64,000 bases of DNA from Thermoproteota archaeon (GCA_027491555.1 JAOZGN010000013.1:52453-116452), one strand, 5' to 3'; shown: positions 42,961-52,304, counted from the stretch's first letter. The notes: generated by a model not told the origin, from the sequence alone. A program made the numbers and translations.

Positions 42961-45870
42961 GTGATCTACTTCGCTGGCGAGGGGAGAGATGAGTTCAAGG
43001 AGTGGCTCCGCTCGATAGAGGCCAAGTGGCAGAAGAGGTGGAAGGAGGCCAGGATCTTCGAGGCGGACCCTGACCCCTCGCGACCAAAGTACTTCCTCAC
43101 GGTACCGTACCCATACACGTCGGGACCGCTGCACATAGGGCACGGCAGGACCTACACGATTGGAGACGTGCACGCCCGCTACATGAGGCACAAAGGCTAC
43201 AACGTGCTGTGGCCGATGGCGTTCCACATCACCGGCACCCCCATAGAGGCCATCTCAGCCAGGATCAGAATGGGGGACGAGGAGTACATCCGGCTCTACC
43301 GCTCCTACCTTAGGCTCTACGTGGACGACGAGAGTGAGATCGACAGGCTCATCGAGAGGTTCAAGGACCCGTGGGAAGTCATGAAGTTCTTCTCCAGCGT
43401 TATCAGCTCCGACTTCGACGCCCTCGGCTACTCCATTGACTGGAGGCGGAGGTTCACCACGGGAGACCCCGAGTACAACTCCTTCGTGTCCTGGCAGTTC
43501 ATCAGGCTGAGGGACAAGGGGTACATAGTCCAAGGGGGCCACCCAGTGCTCTACGACGTGATGGAGGAGCAGGCGGTCGGCGAGGACGACATACTCGGCG
43601 GCGACGAGATCAAGCCCGGGATCGTGGAGTTCACTGCCGTGAAGTTTGACGCGGGCGAGGGGAGGTACCTAGTGGCGGCCACGCTGAGGCCGGAGACCCT
43701 GCCCGGCGTCACCAACGTCTGGGTGAACCCAGACGCAAGGTACGTGGAGCTCGAGGTGAATGGGGAGAGGTGGATAGTGTCCGGGGAGGCCGAGATCAAG
43801 CTCAGGCTCCAGCAGCACTCGGTGAGAAGGGTCAGAGAGCTCAGGGGAAGGGAGCTTGTCGGGCTCAGGGTCAGGGACCCGCTGGTGGGCAGGTCCGTCC
43901 CCGTGCTGCCTGGAACATTCGTCGACCCGGATGAGGCCACCGGAGTGGTCTACAGCGTCCCGGCCCACGCCCCCTACGACTACGCCGCTCTCATGGACGT
44001 CAAGGCAAACCCTGAGAGGTTCGGCGTCCCGAGGGAGCTCGTGGAGGGCCTGGAGCCCATCCCCATAATCAGGCTCCCAGGGTACGGCGAGCTACCCGCA
44101 AAGGAGGCCTGCGAGCGGCACGGGGTCAGGAGCCAGGAGGACAGGGAGGCCCTGGAGGCGGCCACCGAGGAGATCTACAAGAAGGAGTTCTACGAGGGCG
44201 TCATGACCGCCGGTCCCTTCGCCGGGCTCAAGGTCACGGAGGCCAAGGAGAAGACCAAGGAGTTCCTGTTCGAGCGAGGCCTCGGCTTCACCTTCTACGA
44301 GGTGACGGCCTCCAAGAAGCCCGTCGTCAGCAGGTCGGGCGGGAAGGTCGTCGTCGCTGTACTGCCAGACCAGTGGTTCCTCGACTTCAACGCGCCCGGC
44401 TGGAAGGAGCGCGGCAGGAAGGCCCTCGAGATTATGGCCATAATCCCGGAGAAGTACAGGAAGCTGTTCGAGGACACGATAGAGTGGCTCGACAAGAGGC
44501 CCTGCGCCAGGAAGAGGGGGATAGGGACCAGGCTCCCGTTCGACCCTCAGTGGATCATCGAGTCGCTCAGCGACTCTACAATCTACATGGCCTTCTACAC
44601 GGTCATCCACAAGATAAGGGCCCTCAAGATAGACCCCGCCAAGATGGGCGTCGAGTTCTGGGACTACGTGTTCTGGGGGAAGGGCGACCCAGGGGAACTG
44701 GCCCAGAAGGTGGGAGTCAATTCTGAGGACCTCAAGGGCCTCAGGGAGGAGTTCGAGTACTGGTACCCGGTCGACCACAGGCACACGATGATCGCCCACA
44801 TCACCAACCACCTGACGTTCTTCATCATGCACCACACGGCGCTGTTCGACGAGAACCACTGGCCCAAGAAGATCACCCTGAACGAGCCCGTCATCAGAGA
44901 AGGCTCTAAGATGAGCAAGAGCAAGGGGAACGTGATACCATTAGTGGAAATCCCGAAGATGTACTCGGCCGACTGGTTCAGGCTCTACTCGATTAGCGCC
45001 GCCGATTTGGCGACTGTGTTGGACTGGAGGGACAGGGACGTTCAGACCGTCGGCGGGAGGCTCAGGAGGTTCGTCGAGATCTTCCAGATGGTAGCCGAGT
45101 CAGAGCCCAGTGGAGAGAGGGACGCTGGGGTGCTGGCGAGGTGGCTTGAGTCCAGGACGGCCTCTATGCTCCGGCAGGTCGACGAGATGCTGGCCAACCA
45201 CAGGTACAGGGACGCCGCGATCCGGGCCTTCTTCGACCAGCTCAGGGATGTGGAGGTTTACCTGAGGTACGGTGGGCGGGACTTTGGCCTGCTGAGGGAA
45301 ATCTTCCGGAGCTGGGCCGTCGCCCTGGAGCCGTTCATCCCACACCTCGCCGAGGAGGTCTGGGAGCGGCTGGAAGGGGAGGGGTTCGTCTCCCTTGCGC
45401 CGTGGCCGGAGCCCGAGGAGGGGGCCGTGAGGCCGGAGCTCGAGGAGGCCTTCAGGGTGGTAGAAAGAACCATAGAGGACATCAACAAGATACTAAGGAC
45501 GGTGGGAGAGAAGAAGAAGCTGTTCATCTACCTGGCCCCAGACTGGAAGTACGAGATGATCTCTAGGCTGGAGGCGGAGCTCAAGCCCCCCATCAACCAG
45601 AAGGATGCCTTCAGGGTCGCATCTGAGTTCCTCAGGGCTCACGGGAAGGAGGCCCAACATCTGATCAGGGAGTTCGTGAGCGAGCAGGGTGCCATAAGGC
45701 ACTCCACCCCCGAAGCCGAGAGGGAGATGTTCTCGGCCCTGGTGGACATGATCAAGGACAGGACCGGCGTAAAGGAGGTCATTATAGCTCTCCCGGGAGA
45801 AGAGGTCCCGGACCCGATGGGTAAGGCCAAGCTGGCGATTCCAGGCAGGCCGGCGCTCTACCTGGAGTAG
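42961..45870 (+). CDS. leuS: Leucyl-tRNA synthetase (archaeal type)
   Basis: About 969 aa. HIGH motif in PYTSGPLHIGHG, KMSKS motif in GSKMSKSKGN, an editing CP1 domain between (RYLVAATLRPETLPGVTNVW with the TLRPET element), and an archaeal-length C-terminal extension. GTG 42961 is chosen because the TATA-like CTTTTTATC (42927-42935) would place the transcription start near it; GTG 42937 gives eight more residues but lies right at the box. Stand-alone gene, convergent with nothing, followed by the 45.9-50 kb operon. Confidence 0.95.
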   Translation: MIYFAGEGRDEFKEWLRSIEAKWQKRWKEARIFEADPDPSRPKYFLTVPYPYTSGPLHIGHGRTYTIGDVHARYMRHKGYNVLWPMAFHITGTPIEAISARIRMGDEEYIRLYRSYLRLYVDDESEIDRLIERFKDPWEVMKFFSSVISSDFDALGYSIDWRRRFTTGDPEYNSFVSWQFIRLRDKGYIVQGGHPVLYDVMEEQAVGEDDILGGDEIKPGIVEFTAVKFDAGEGRYLVAATLRPETLPGVTNVWVNPDARYVELEVNGERWIVSGEAEIKLRLQQHSVRRVRELRGRELVGLRVRDPLVGRSVPVLPGTFVDPDEATGVVYSVPAHAPYDYAALMDVKANPERFGVPRELVEGLEPIPIIRLPGYGELPAKEACERHGVRSQEDREALEAATEEIYKKEFYEGVMTAGPFAGLKVTEAKEKTKEFLFERGLGFTFYEVTASKKPVVSRSGGKVVVAVLPDQWFLDFNAPGWKERGRKALEIMAIIPEKYRKLFEDTIEWLDKRPCARKRGIGTRLPFDPQWIIESLSDSTIYMAFYTVIHKIRALKIDPAKMGVEFWDYVFWGKGDPGELAQKVGVNSEDLKGLREEFEYWYPVDHRHTMIAHITNHLTFFIMHHTALFDENHWPKKITLNEPVIREGSKMSKSKGNVIPLVEIPKMYSADWFRLYSISAADLATVLDWRDRDVQTVGGRLRRFVEIFQMVAESEPSGERDAGVLARWLESRTASMLRQVDEMLANHRYRDAAIRAFFDQLRDVEVYLRYGGRDFGLLREIFRSWAVALEPFIPHLAEEVWERLEGEGFVSLAPWPEPEEGAVRPELEEAFRVVERTIEDINKILRTVGEKKKLFIYLAPDWKYEMISRLEAELKPPINQKDAFRVASEFLRAHGKEAQHLIREFVSEQGAIRHSTPEAEREMFSALVDMIKDRTGVKEVIIALPGEEVPDPMGKAKLAIPGRPALYLE

Positions 45871-45937
45871 GGCGCCGCCACCGCACACTTTTTATTGCAC
45901 CTTTCTGTTATACGTTATACTGATATACCGCAGCGGC

Positions 45938-46474
45938 GTGGGGAGGGCCTTGTCGTCGCGCCAGCCTGATGACGGGAGAGAGCCTAGGGAGCAGGGCGGC
46001 CTGCTTGAGAGGCTGATGAGGATCGAGCGCGAGATCAGAGCCGTTGAGAAGAGGTTGGCGACGATAGAGAAGCTGTTGGAAGGCGACCCCGAGGCGAGGG
46101 CCATAGTGCTCCTGTACATGAAGATCGTGGGTCTTCACAGGGCGAGCGTGGACAGGATCGCCACTGCCCTTCAGGCACAGAGGGCCCTAACCCAGGCCGG
46201 CGTGATAGACGACATAGCCAAGGACGTGATAGAGGCCCTAGCCGTGAAGGGGCCGATGAACATCTCCGAGCTCACGAGGGAGCTCAGGAAGATGAGAGGC
46301 TCGGCCTCGAGGAGGATAATCGCCCAGAGGCTGCTGATGCTGGAGAACTTGGGCGTTGTGAGGAGGGTGTCTGGGGGGAAGGGCAGGAGATACGAGCTGT
46401 CGGGCGCGCTCACAGGTGAGCAGGAAGGATATAGTAATGGCCCAGACAGTGATGACGCAGGTGATAGAGAGTGA
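45938..46474 (+). CDS. Coiled-coil plus winged-helix protein
   Basis: 178 aa, not assigned to a named family. An acidic/polar N-terminus, a coiled coil (ERLMRIEREIRAVEKRLATI), a helical middle, and a C-terminal winged helix (MNISELTRELRKMRGSASRR; LENLGVVRRVSGGKGRRYEL). It is probably a transcription factor of the MarR/PadR kind and heads the operon that runs to DNA ligase. GTG 45938 or TTG 45950 is the start. TATA-like TTATAC elements occur at 45908-45920. Confidence 0.7.
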   Translation: MGRALSSRQPDDGREPREQGGLLERLMRIEREIRAVEKRLATIEKLLEGDPEARAIVLLYMKIVGLHRASVDRIATALQAQRALTQAGVIDDIAKDVIEALAVKGPMNISELTRELRKMRGSASRRIIAQRLLMLENLGVVRRVSGGKGRRYELSGALTGEQEGYSNGPDSDDAGDRE

Positions 46475-46809
46475 TCGATGTGGATTGGGGGGAAGACGAG
46501 GAGAGAGATGTCGAGGAGCTAAGGGAGGTCCTCTCGGCTGTTTCGGAGTTCCTTGACAAGTTGCCCGAGCTCGTGAAGAAGGTGCTCGACGCCCTCTACT
46601 CCAAGGACCTTGGAGAGAGAGTGGGCGACAGCGTGGCTACCTTCTACAGGAAGCTCAAGGAGTCCGGGATGCCCGAAGACATGGTGAACAAGATGACGAT
46701 GGAGTTCTTCGACAGGAGCATGATCGTCGACCGCCTGGTGAGGGAGATCGTAGGTTCCATCAAGAAGGAGATTTCGGAGGAGGAAGGGAATGAGGAAGAG
46801 GAGATATGA
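46471..46809 (+). CDS. Small acidic helical protein
   Basis: 112 aa, GTG start overlapping the previous stop by 4 nt. Acidic at both ends (DEERDVEELREVL ... EEEGNEEEEI) and helical throughout. A segment DLGERVGDSVATFYRKLKES resembles an oligomerisation helix; no known domain recognised. Its place between a winged-helix gene and a membrane protein gene suggests a small complex, but the function is unknown. Confidence 0.7.
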   Translation: MIDVDWGEDEERDVEELREVLSAVSEFLDKLPELVKKVLDALYSKDLGERVGDSVATFYRKLKESGMPEDMVNKMTMEFFDRSMIVDRLVREIVGSIKKEISEEEGNEEEEI

Positions 46810-47150
46810 GTAGGGGTTCTGGCCTCAGGACGGCGTCGAGCGTCCTCCTGTTCCTGGCTGGAACGCTGGCCGTAGTCGCAATCTATGCTCCCTTGCTCGC
46901 CGTCAGCATCGCGTGGCGTTACAGGAGGATGAAGGCGGGGTTCAGCCGCAGACTCAAGCGCGCGGGGCTTCCAGCTGAGTTGAGAAGCCAGCTGTCCTCC
47001 CGCTTCGGGGAGGCCACCTCCCCCACGAACATCGTAGACGCCCTATTCAGAGGGCTCTCACTGGGGGCGCGCTTTTACAAGTGGCCCGGGTTTGAACATG
47101 GGGTAAAGAATGAGCGCGGTCGTGAAGGAGTGGGGGCCGCGTCGGAATAA
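46806..47150 (+). CDS. Small single-helix membrane protein
   Basis: 114 aa. One N-terminal membrane helix (VLLFLAGTLAVVAIYAPLLAV) with a basic cytoplasmic side (WRYRRMKAGFSRRLKRAG) and a soluble tail. It overlaps the preceding stop by 4 nt and its 3' end overlaps the PAC2 gene by 41 nt. Not recognised; may anchor the preceding acidic protein. Confidence 0.65.
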   Translation: MSRGSGLRTASSVLLFLAGTLAVVAIYAPLLAVSIAWRYRRMKAGFSRRLKRAGLPAELRSQLSSRFGEATSPTNIVDALFRGLSLGARFYKWPGFEHGVKNERGREGVGAASE

Positions 47151-47838
47151 TCCTGTGATATTGCTCGGAATTCCAGGGCCTGGTCTCGTCGGGATCATCG
47201 CTGCAGACTATCTGATCGAGAAGCTGGACCTCCAGGAGAGCGGGGTGGTGGAGGTGCCCGCACTCCCCTCAGTGGCCGTCGTGAGAGACGGCGTTCTTGT
47301 CCCCCCGGTCCGGGTGTACTCTGGGAGCGGTGTGTACGTGGTGAAGTCCGACGTGCCCCTCCTGCCGGACGCCTTCGTGGCGGTTGTGGAGGGGGTGATG
47401 AATTGGGCGATGGAGAAGAGGCCAGAGATGGCCATATTCATCGGAGGGGTGCCGGAGCAATCCAGGATGGACATCCAGAAGCCCGAGGTGTTCGTCGTGT
47501 TCAACGGCCAGGACGCTAGCCAGGCTGCGGAGGACGTCAAGGCTACGAGGCTCGGGGACGGACTGCTGTCGGGCTATCCAGTAGTCTTCCTATGGGCGGC
47601 CAAGAGGAGGGGCATACCGGCGATGGCCCTGATGGTCCAGTCCTTCCTGAAGTACCCGGACCCAGGGGCCGCGGCGGAGGCGATCAGGTCCATGGAGCCC
47701 TTCGTGGGTGAGGTAGACCTCGGAGAGCTCGAAGCCAAGTCGGAAGCTATCAGGCTCAAGCTCAAGGACCTCATGGAGCAGACCAGCCAGATGATGGCTC
47801 AGGGGGAGGAGGCGAAGGCCGTCCCGTACATTGCGTGA
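47110..47838 (+). CDS. PAC2-family protein (proteasome assembly chaperone homologue)
   Basis: 242 aa. Typical PAC2 blocks: VILLGIPGPGLVGIIAADYL, a DAFVAVVEGVMNWAMEKRPE strand-helix, PEVFVVFNGQDASQA and ALMVQSFLKYPDPGAAAEAI. Archaeal members (PbaA/PbaB) assemble into chaperones that help build proteasome rings; others have unknown clients. ATG 47110 lies inside the previous gene, and the Hsp20 gene starts within its last codons, making a protein-quality-control pair. Confidence 0.88.
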   Translation: MSAVVKEWGPRRNNPVILLGIPGPGLVGIIAADYLIEKLDLQESGVVEVPALPSVAVVRDGVLVPPVRVYSGSGVYVVKSDVPLLPDAFVAVVEGVMNWAMEKRPEMAIFIGGVPEQSRMDIQKPEVFVVFNGQDASQAAEDVKATRLGDGLLSGYPVVFLWAAKRRGIPAMALMVQSFLKYPDPGAAAEAIRSMEPFVGEVDLGELEAKSEAIRLKLKDLMEQTSQMMAQGEEAKAVPYIA

Positions 47839-48187
47839 GGGGGTGGTGGGAGTGGGGTGGTACTACAAGGAGGTTAGGTGGGCCGTCTACTCCGTGAGGG
47901 GCCCCATCGAGCCCATATCGGACGTTTTTGTTGAGAGAGATAGAGTGAAGGTTGTCGTGGATCTGCCCGGTGCGAGGAAGGAGGACGTCAACCTGCTGGT
48001 TAGGGAGGATGCCGTCTTCTTGGAGGCCAGGGCCAACGTTGGGGGGAACCCGGTAACGTACAGGAAGCTCATCAGGCTGCCCGTGGAAGTCGATCCCGAC
48101 GGGGCCAGGGCGACCATGAGGTCCGGCATGCTTGTGATCGAGGCTCCCATCAAGAGGCCCCAGTTCAGGAGGATAGGTGTGGAGTGA
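47831..48187 (+). CDS. Small heat-shock protein Hsp20 (alpha-crystallin domain)
   Basis: 118 aa, TTG start overlapping PAC2 by 8 nt. Alpha-crystallin features: IEPISDVFVERDRVKVVVDL, PGARKEDVNLLVREDAVFL, and MRSGMLVIEAPIKRP. The N-terminal arm is short and the C-terminal IXI-like anchor is only weakly visible (RRIGVE), so oligomers may be small. An ATP-independent holdase in protein folding; the next gene starts 2 nt after its stop. Confidence 0.88.
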   Translation: MREGVVGVGWYYKEVRWAVYSVRGPIEPISDVFVERDRVKVVVDLPGARKEDVNLLVREDAVFLEARANVGGNPVTYRKLIRLPVEVDPDGARATMRSGMLVIEAPIKRPQFRRIGVE

Positions 48188-48188
48188 G

Positions 48189-49973
48189 ATGCCCGACGAG
48201 CGAGACCTCCCTTTCAGCGTGCTGGCCGAATGCTACTACAAGCTGGAGTCCACATCTGGCCGGCTGGACATGATATCGCTGCTGAGGGATCTACTGAACA
48301 AGACTCCTCCGGGGGTCATCGACAAGGTCGTCTACCTGACGCTGGGCCGGGTGGCCCCGGAGTTCGTTGACCTAGAGCTAGGGATAGGGGAAAAGCTGGC
48401 CCTCAAGGCCGTTGCCATGGCCAGCGGCATGGCGGAGAGCAAGGTGGAGGCCAAGTACAAGGAACTGGGCGACATTGGCCTCGTCGCGGAGTGGGCAATT
48501 CAGAACAGAAGCGTCCTGGCGTTTCTGAGGGAGGAACTCACCGTTAAGAGGGTCTTCAACTCCCTCGTTAAGATCGCCAAGACGTCGGGTCCGAGCTCCC
48601 AGGACATCAAGCTGAAGACCCTCGCGGGCCTGCTGGCGGATGCGGAGCCTCTCGAGGCCAGGTACATCATGAGGATCGTGACGGAGAAGCTCAGGCTGGG
48701 CGTCAGGGACATGACAGTCTTGGACGCGCTGGCCGAGGCCTTCCTCGGAGGCAGGCAGAGGAGAGAGATCCTCGAGAGAAAGTACAACACCTACCCCGAC
48801 ATAGGGAGGATAGCGAAGGTCCTAGCCGAGAAGGGCGAGGCCGGCCTGGAGGAGATCAAGGTCACCTTGGGGGTCCCGATAAGGCCCATGCTTGCCCAAA
48901 GGCTCAGGGAAGCCTCAGAGATTTTGGAGAAGATGGGAACCAGATTCCTCGTGGAGATGAAGTACGACGGCGAGAGAATGCAGATTCACGTCTGGCCGGA
49001 CGGTCGGGTAGAGATATTCTCGAGGAGGCTGGAGAACATCACGCACCCCTACCCGGATGTGAGGGAGGGCATTCGAGAGGCCTTCAAGGGGGAGAGCGCG
49101 ATACTGGACGGCGAGGGGGTGGCCTTCAACCCCGATACCGGCGAGCTGTACCCATTCCAGGAGCTGATGCACCGCAGGCGGAAGTACGGCGTGGAGGAGA
49201 TGATGGAGAGGTACCCGGTCGTGCTCTTCCTGTTCGATCTGCTCTACCTCAATGGCGAGGAGCTGATCGACAGGCCGCTAGAGGAAAGGCGGAGGCTTCT
49301 AGAGCACGTGATCGAGGAGAGCGACCGGATAAAGCTGGCCGAGGGCTGGCTTCAGGAGTGGACCACTGAGGAGCTGGAGAAGAGGCTCGAGCTGGCCGTG
49401 GAGAGGGGCACGGAGGGGCTGATGATCAAGGACCCGGCCTCCAGGTACCAGGCGGGCGTGAGGGGCTGGAGCTGGGTGAAGTACAAGAGGAGCTACGTGA
49501 GTAAGATGGTGGAGCCAGTCGACCTCGTGGCCGTGGGGGCCTTCTGGGGAAGGGGGAAGAGGGCAGGGACATACGGCGCTCTACTGCTGGCGGTCTACGA
49601 CCCGGAGACCGACACGTTCAAGACGGTCTGCAAGATGGGCACCGGCTTCACGGACGAGCAGCTCGCCCAGCTCCCGGAGATCTTCAGGGACTACGTGATC
49701 GACCACAGGCACCCCAGCGTGGTCAGCAACATAGAGGCGGATGTCTGGTTCGTCCCGGCCAAGGTCTTGGAGGTCATAGGAGACGAGATCACGCTGAGCC
49801 CCGTGCACACGTGTGCGTGGGGCAAGGTGAAGCCCGACGCCGGGCTGGCCATCAGGTTCCCGAGGTTCACTGGTAGGTGGAGGGACGACAAGTCGCCTCA
49901 GGACGCGACCACCGAGCAGGAGATTGTGGAGATGTATAGAGATCTGTTGAGAGTCGTTTCAGAAGAGAGGTAA
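48189..49973 (+). CDS. lig: ATP-dependent DNA ligase
   Basis: 594 aa from ATG 48189 (a GTG four codons earlier is also in frame). Nucleotidyltransferase motif I FLVEMKYDGERMQIHV with the AMP-accepting lysine at about residue 260, motif III AILDGEGVAF, motif IV GTEGLMIKDP, motif V GWSWVKYKRSY. N-terminal DNA-binding domain of about 230 aa and C-terminal OB-fold complete the archaeal LigI shape. It seals nicks in replication and repair. Last gene of the operon beginning at 45938. Confidence 0.95.
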   Translation: MPDERDLPFSVLAECYYKLESTSGRLDMISLLRDLLNKTPPGVIDKVVYLTLGRVAPEFVDLELGIGEKLALKAVAMASGMAESKVEAKYKELGDIGLVAEWAIQNRSVLAFLREELTVKRVFNSLVKIAKTSGPSSQDIKLKTLAGLLADAEPLEARYIMRIVTEKLRLGVRDMTVLDALAEAFLGGRQRREILERKYNTYPDIGRIAKVLAEKGEAGLEEIKVTLGVPIRPMLAQRLREASEILEKMGTRFLVEMKYDGERMQIHVWPDGRVEIFSRRLENITHPYPDVREGIREAFKGESAILDGEGVAFNPDTGELYPFQELMHRRRKYGVEEMMERYPVVLFLFDLLYLNGEELIDRPLEERRRLLEHVIEESDRIKLAEGWLQEWTTEELEKRLELAVERGTEGLMIKDPASRYQAGVRGWSWVKYKRSYVSKMVEPVDLVAVGAFWGRGKRAGTYGALLLAVYDPETDTFKTVCKMGTGFTDEQLAQLPEIFRDYVIDHRHPSVVSNIEADVWFVPAKVLEVIGDEITLSPVHTCAWGKVKPDAGLAIRFPRFTGRWRDDKSPQDATTEQEIVEMYRDLLRVVSEER

Positions 49974-50184
49974 TTCATTATCAATTATCAAAAAAAGCGT
50001 TAATAAGGAAACCCTCAACAGATTAAGGCTTGCGAGAGCTGGCAGAAATGCGCCTAAGCGCGTCCTACTCTGCCATAGCCGAGAGGAGGCTCTCAAATCC
50101 CGGATAGGCCGATGGAACCGGGCCTCGGCCTCTCCTGGTGTCAGCTCTACGATCAGCCCCAAGGGCCTGCTGACGGCACAGGCA
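49974..50184. other. Intergenic with a gene relic
   Basis: After the ligase stop comes an AT-rich stretch (49975-50010) and then sequence containing the relic described at 50123-50174. No intact gene. Confidence 0.5.
50123..50174 (-). pseudogene. Relic similar to the zinc-ribbon gene at 56818-57261
   Basis: About 40 of 52 aligned bases match 56949-57000, and the translated piece SRPLGLIVELTPGEAEA matches SKPSGLVVELTPEEVEA in 12 of 17 residues, in the same orientation (counted by hand). The flanking frame lacks the rest of the protein. It is probably a fragment left by an earlier copy of the accessory element, 10 nt downstream of the V4R gene. Confidence 0.55.
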
Positions 50185-50940
50185 TTAGTCCTGAAACACG
50201 AATGGCTTCTTTTTGATGACGAACTCGCAAGACACGTCTCCCCGAGCCTCGCACTTCGTCTCAATCCCGAAGAGGGGCTCTCCCAACATCTCCGAGAGGA
50301 GGCCGGTTGTCACACCCAGGAGGAAGTGGCAGGTGGGCTTGCTAGAGGGTTCCACGGCCTCGAAAGACCCACTGACCCTGAGAACGGCCTCTCTGGAGTC
50401 CGAATCGAAATTCACGATCTCCCAGTCCGTTATCCACCCGAGGGTCGTCATGAGGTCCAGTACCGCCTCGACGAACTCCCTGCCCTCCAGATCGAACACC
50501 CCCTTCCAAAAGCGGTAGCTCTCCCTCCCCCCATAGTACCCCTGCATGTATACTACCCTGGCGCCGTCTTCTCCCCACCTCCTCTGGATCTCATCGAAGA
50601 TCTTTACCATCCAGTCTGACCTGAACGCGACGAGTCTGGCGGCCCCCAGGACGGGGACAGAATGGTGACGATCTAGGGCCACTTTTCCAACGTTGGCAGG
50701 GGAGAGCAGGACCCGCCTGACACCGGGCAGGGACCTGATCTCCTCAACGCATGAGTCTAATGAAGGCTTATCCCCACCGTACTCGAGGAAGAGGCACCAC
50801 CACTCAAGACCCTCCGACCTGAGGCCGTCCTCGGTCACCACGTCATGTTGGATACCGGAGAGGACATTGATCCCCCTTTCCAAGAGAATTTCGGTCACCC
50901 GGGCCGGCCCCTCAGGCCTTCTCTCCATCAAGACCGACAT
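50185..50940 (-). CDS. ACT-like plus V4R-domain protein
   Basis: 251 aa. The N-terminal 90 aa look like an ACT domain (MERRPEGPARVTEILLERGI), followed by a V4R (4-vinyl reductase) domain ending in KCEARGDVSCEFVIKKK with its two conserved Cys. V4R domains bind small hydrophobic ligands or metal. An ACT-V4R pair suggests a ligand-binding regulator rather than an enzyme. The frame continues upstream without a start codon for about 15 codons (E-A-G-G-R-Q-I-F-E), so the true N-terminus may have been lost or use another start. Confidence 0.75.
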   Translation of the reverse strand: MSVLMERRPEGPARVTEILLERGINVLSGIQHDVVTEDGLRSEGLEWWCLFLEYGGDKPSLDSCVEEIRSLPGVRRVLLSPANVGKVALDRHHSVPVLGAARLVAFRSDWMVKIFDEIQRRWGEDGARVVYMQGYYGGRESYRFWKGVFDLEGREFVEAVLDLMTTLGWITDWEIVNFDSDSREAVLRVSGSFEAVEPSSKPTCHFLLGVTTGLLSEMLGEPLFGIETKCEARGDVSCEFVIKKKPFVFQD

Positions 50941-51393
50941 CTCGAAGATCTGGCGCCCGCCGGCCTCGAAAAAAAGTCGGGAACGCCAGCGGGTGCCTCT
51001 CGACTCCCCCGTTCAACCCAACCACCGAAGATGCTACTAGTTTTTCACTAGGAGAATAAAAGGTCGCACGTTCAGCGTACCCGGCGAAAGGGGGGATGGC
51101 GACGCGATCGTTTTTGGCCATCTCGAGTTAAACACCGGCAGTGGAACTCAGGACATTGTGAGCGTATGGGCGAGCGAGGGGCTGAATTCGCCAAGAAGAG
51201 AGAATCACGTGAAGTCGATGAAAGGGCATTTCTTTGAGGGTAGTCATCATACGTTGCCTACTGTAAGAAGGACGGTCTCTCGAATATGAGAGCATCAGGC
51301 TCGCGATAGAGAGCTGTCTTAAGCAGAGGTTCAACTCCTAAGGCGTCCTCTCTCGTGAGAGACCTGTCGTCGATCGAACCGCACCCGAGTGAC
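50941..51393. other. 450-bp stretch without a recognisable gene
   Basis: Only short, unconvincing open frames occur. A CTAGT ... ACTAG inverted repeat (around 51035-51050) is followed by an AT-rich GAATAAAAGG that could be a promoter on the plus strand. Position between a gene relic and a GTPase, and mixed composition, suggests degraded sequence. Confidence 0.4.
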
Positions 51394-52173
51394 TCACGGC
51401 GGCCATCTATAGTACTTGAACTTCTGGAGGTGATAGTCTCTGATTACCTGTCTGGCCGCCTCGGTCAGGTTGGGCTCACCCGTGCTGGAGAACACAATAT
51501 TCTTCTTCCTGGCGATATCGGCCAGCACCTCCGCCGGGTCTCCCTCCTTGACCCCGTAGATCCTGGATATCTCTCCAGGCAGCCTCTCCATCACGTCCCC
51601 GAGCAGGGCCACGGCCGCCTCCACTGGGTTCTCCAGAGCCTCCGGCTTGGCCCCCCTCAGCACCATCTCCAGAGGCTCCCCTTCCGGCGGGAGTATGCCT
51701 GGGGAGTCGACTAAGTAGAGGCCGCCCCCGATCCTGAACAGCTGAAAATGTCTCGTGTAGCCTGAGCTTCCCGGCACGGCGCTGACGCTGGCCGAGTGCC
51801 TCCCCTTCAGCACGTTGATTATGGAGCTCTTCCCCACCTTAGGGAAGCCTACGACTAGAATTCGGGAAGGCCTCTCTGGAGCCAGCCTTCTCAGCTCCTT
51901 CCTCAGCCTGAGCGTGCCGAGCCTCTTTGTCGCGCTCGTGGGGAGGGCGTTGAGGCCCTCCGCCCTCACGGCGTCCACCCAGCCCCAGAGGACGTCCTCT
52001 GGTACCAGATCCGACTTGTTTATCACTACCAGGAGCCTCCTACCGGCGCCCAAGACCAGCTCCTCCAGCCTCTCGTGCCTAGTTACGTCCGGAGCCCTCG
52101 CGTCCGTTACCTCCACTACGATGTGCACATCGTTCAGCATTCTCCTGATATCCCTCAGCGTGGCGACCCTCAT
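51394..52173 (-). CDS. Circularly permuted GTPase (YlqF/RbgA-like)
   Basis: 259 aa. The G motifs come in permuted order: G4 VVINKSDLVPED, G5 LPTSATKRL, then G1 VVGFPKVGKSSIINVLKG, G2 SGYTRHFQLF and G3 YLVDSPGILP. This order defines the YlqF/YawG group, which acts in ribosome assembly. The C-terminal helical part (VIRDYHLQKFKYYRWPP) resembles the archaeal members. Single gene on the minus strand. Confidence 0.92.
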   Translation of the reverse strand: MRVATLRDIRRMLNDVHIVVEVTDARAPDVTRHERLEELVLGAGRRLLVVINKSDLVPEDVLWGWVDAVRAEGLNALPTSATKRLGTLRLRKELRRLAPERPSRILVVGFPKVGKSSIINVLKGRHSASVSAVPGSSGYTRHFQLFRIGGGLYLVDSPGILPPEGEPLEMVLRGAKPEALENPVEAAVALLGDVMERLPGEISRIYGVKEGDPAEVLADIARKKNIVFSSTGEPNLTEAARQVIRDYHLQKFKYYRWPP

Positions 52174-52262
52174 CCAGTATCACGTCCCCCTCATCCCCGC
52201 CAGATAGGCGGCCTCTGGGATTCCGATAGTAGGGACCCAAACCCTTCCAAAAAAGTGAGGTG

Positions 52263-52284
52263 GCCGCCGGTTAACGCCGGCGGC
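52263..52284 (-). terminator. Hairpin followed by T6 (minus strand)
   Basis: GCCGCCGG and CCGGCGGC form an 8-bp stem with a 6-nt loop. On the minus strand 8 nt later comes TTTTTT (52249-52254). It lies just after the stop of the metalloprotease pseudogene and has the same layout as the hairpin at 6266-6297. Confidence 0.6.
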
Positions 52285-52304
52285 AGGAGGTAAGTGCTTG
52301 CGGA

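Noticed and set aside
51128..51334. 68-aa minus-strand frame in the 450-bp gap
   Set aside because: No recognisable features; the region looks degraded.
51268..51345. tRNA-like fold near GAGGTTCAACTCC
   Set aside because: The T stem pairs only 3 of 5 positions and no proper anticodon stem forms.
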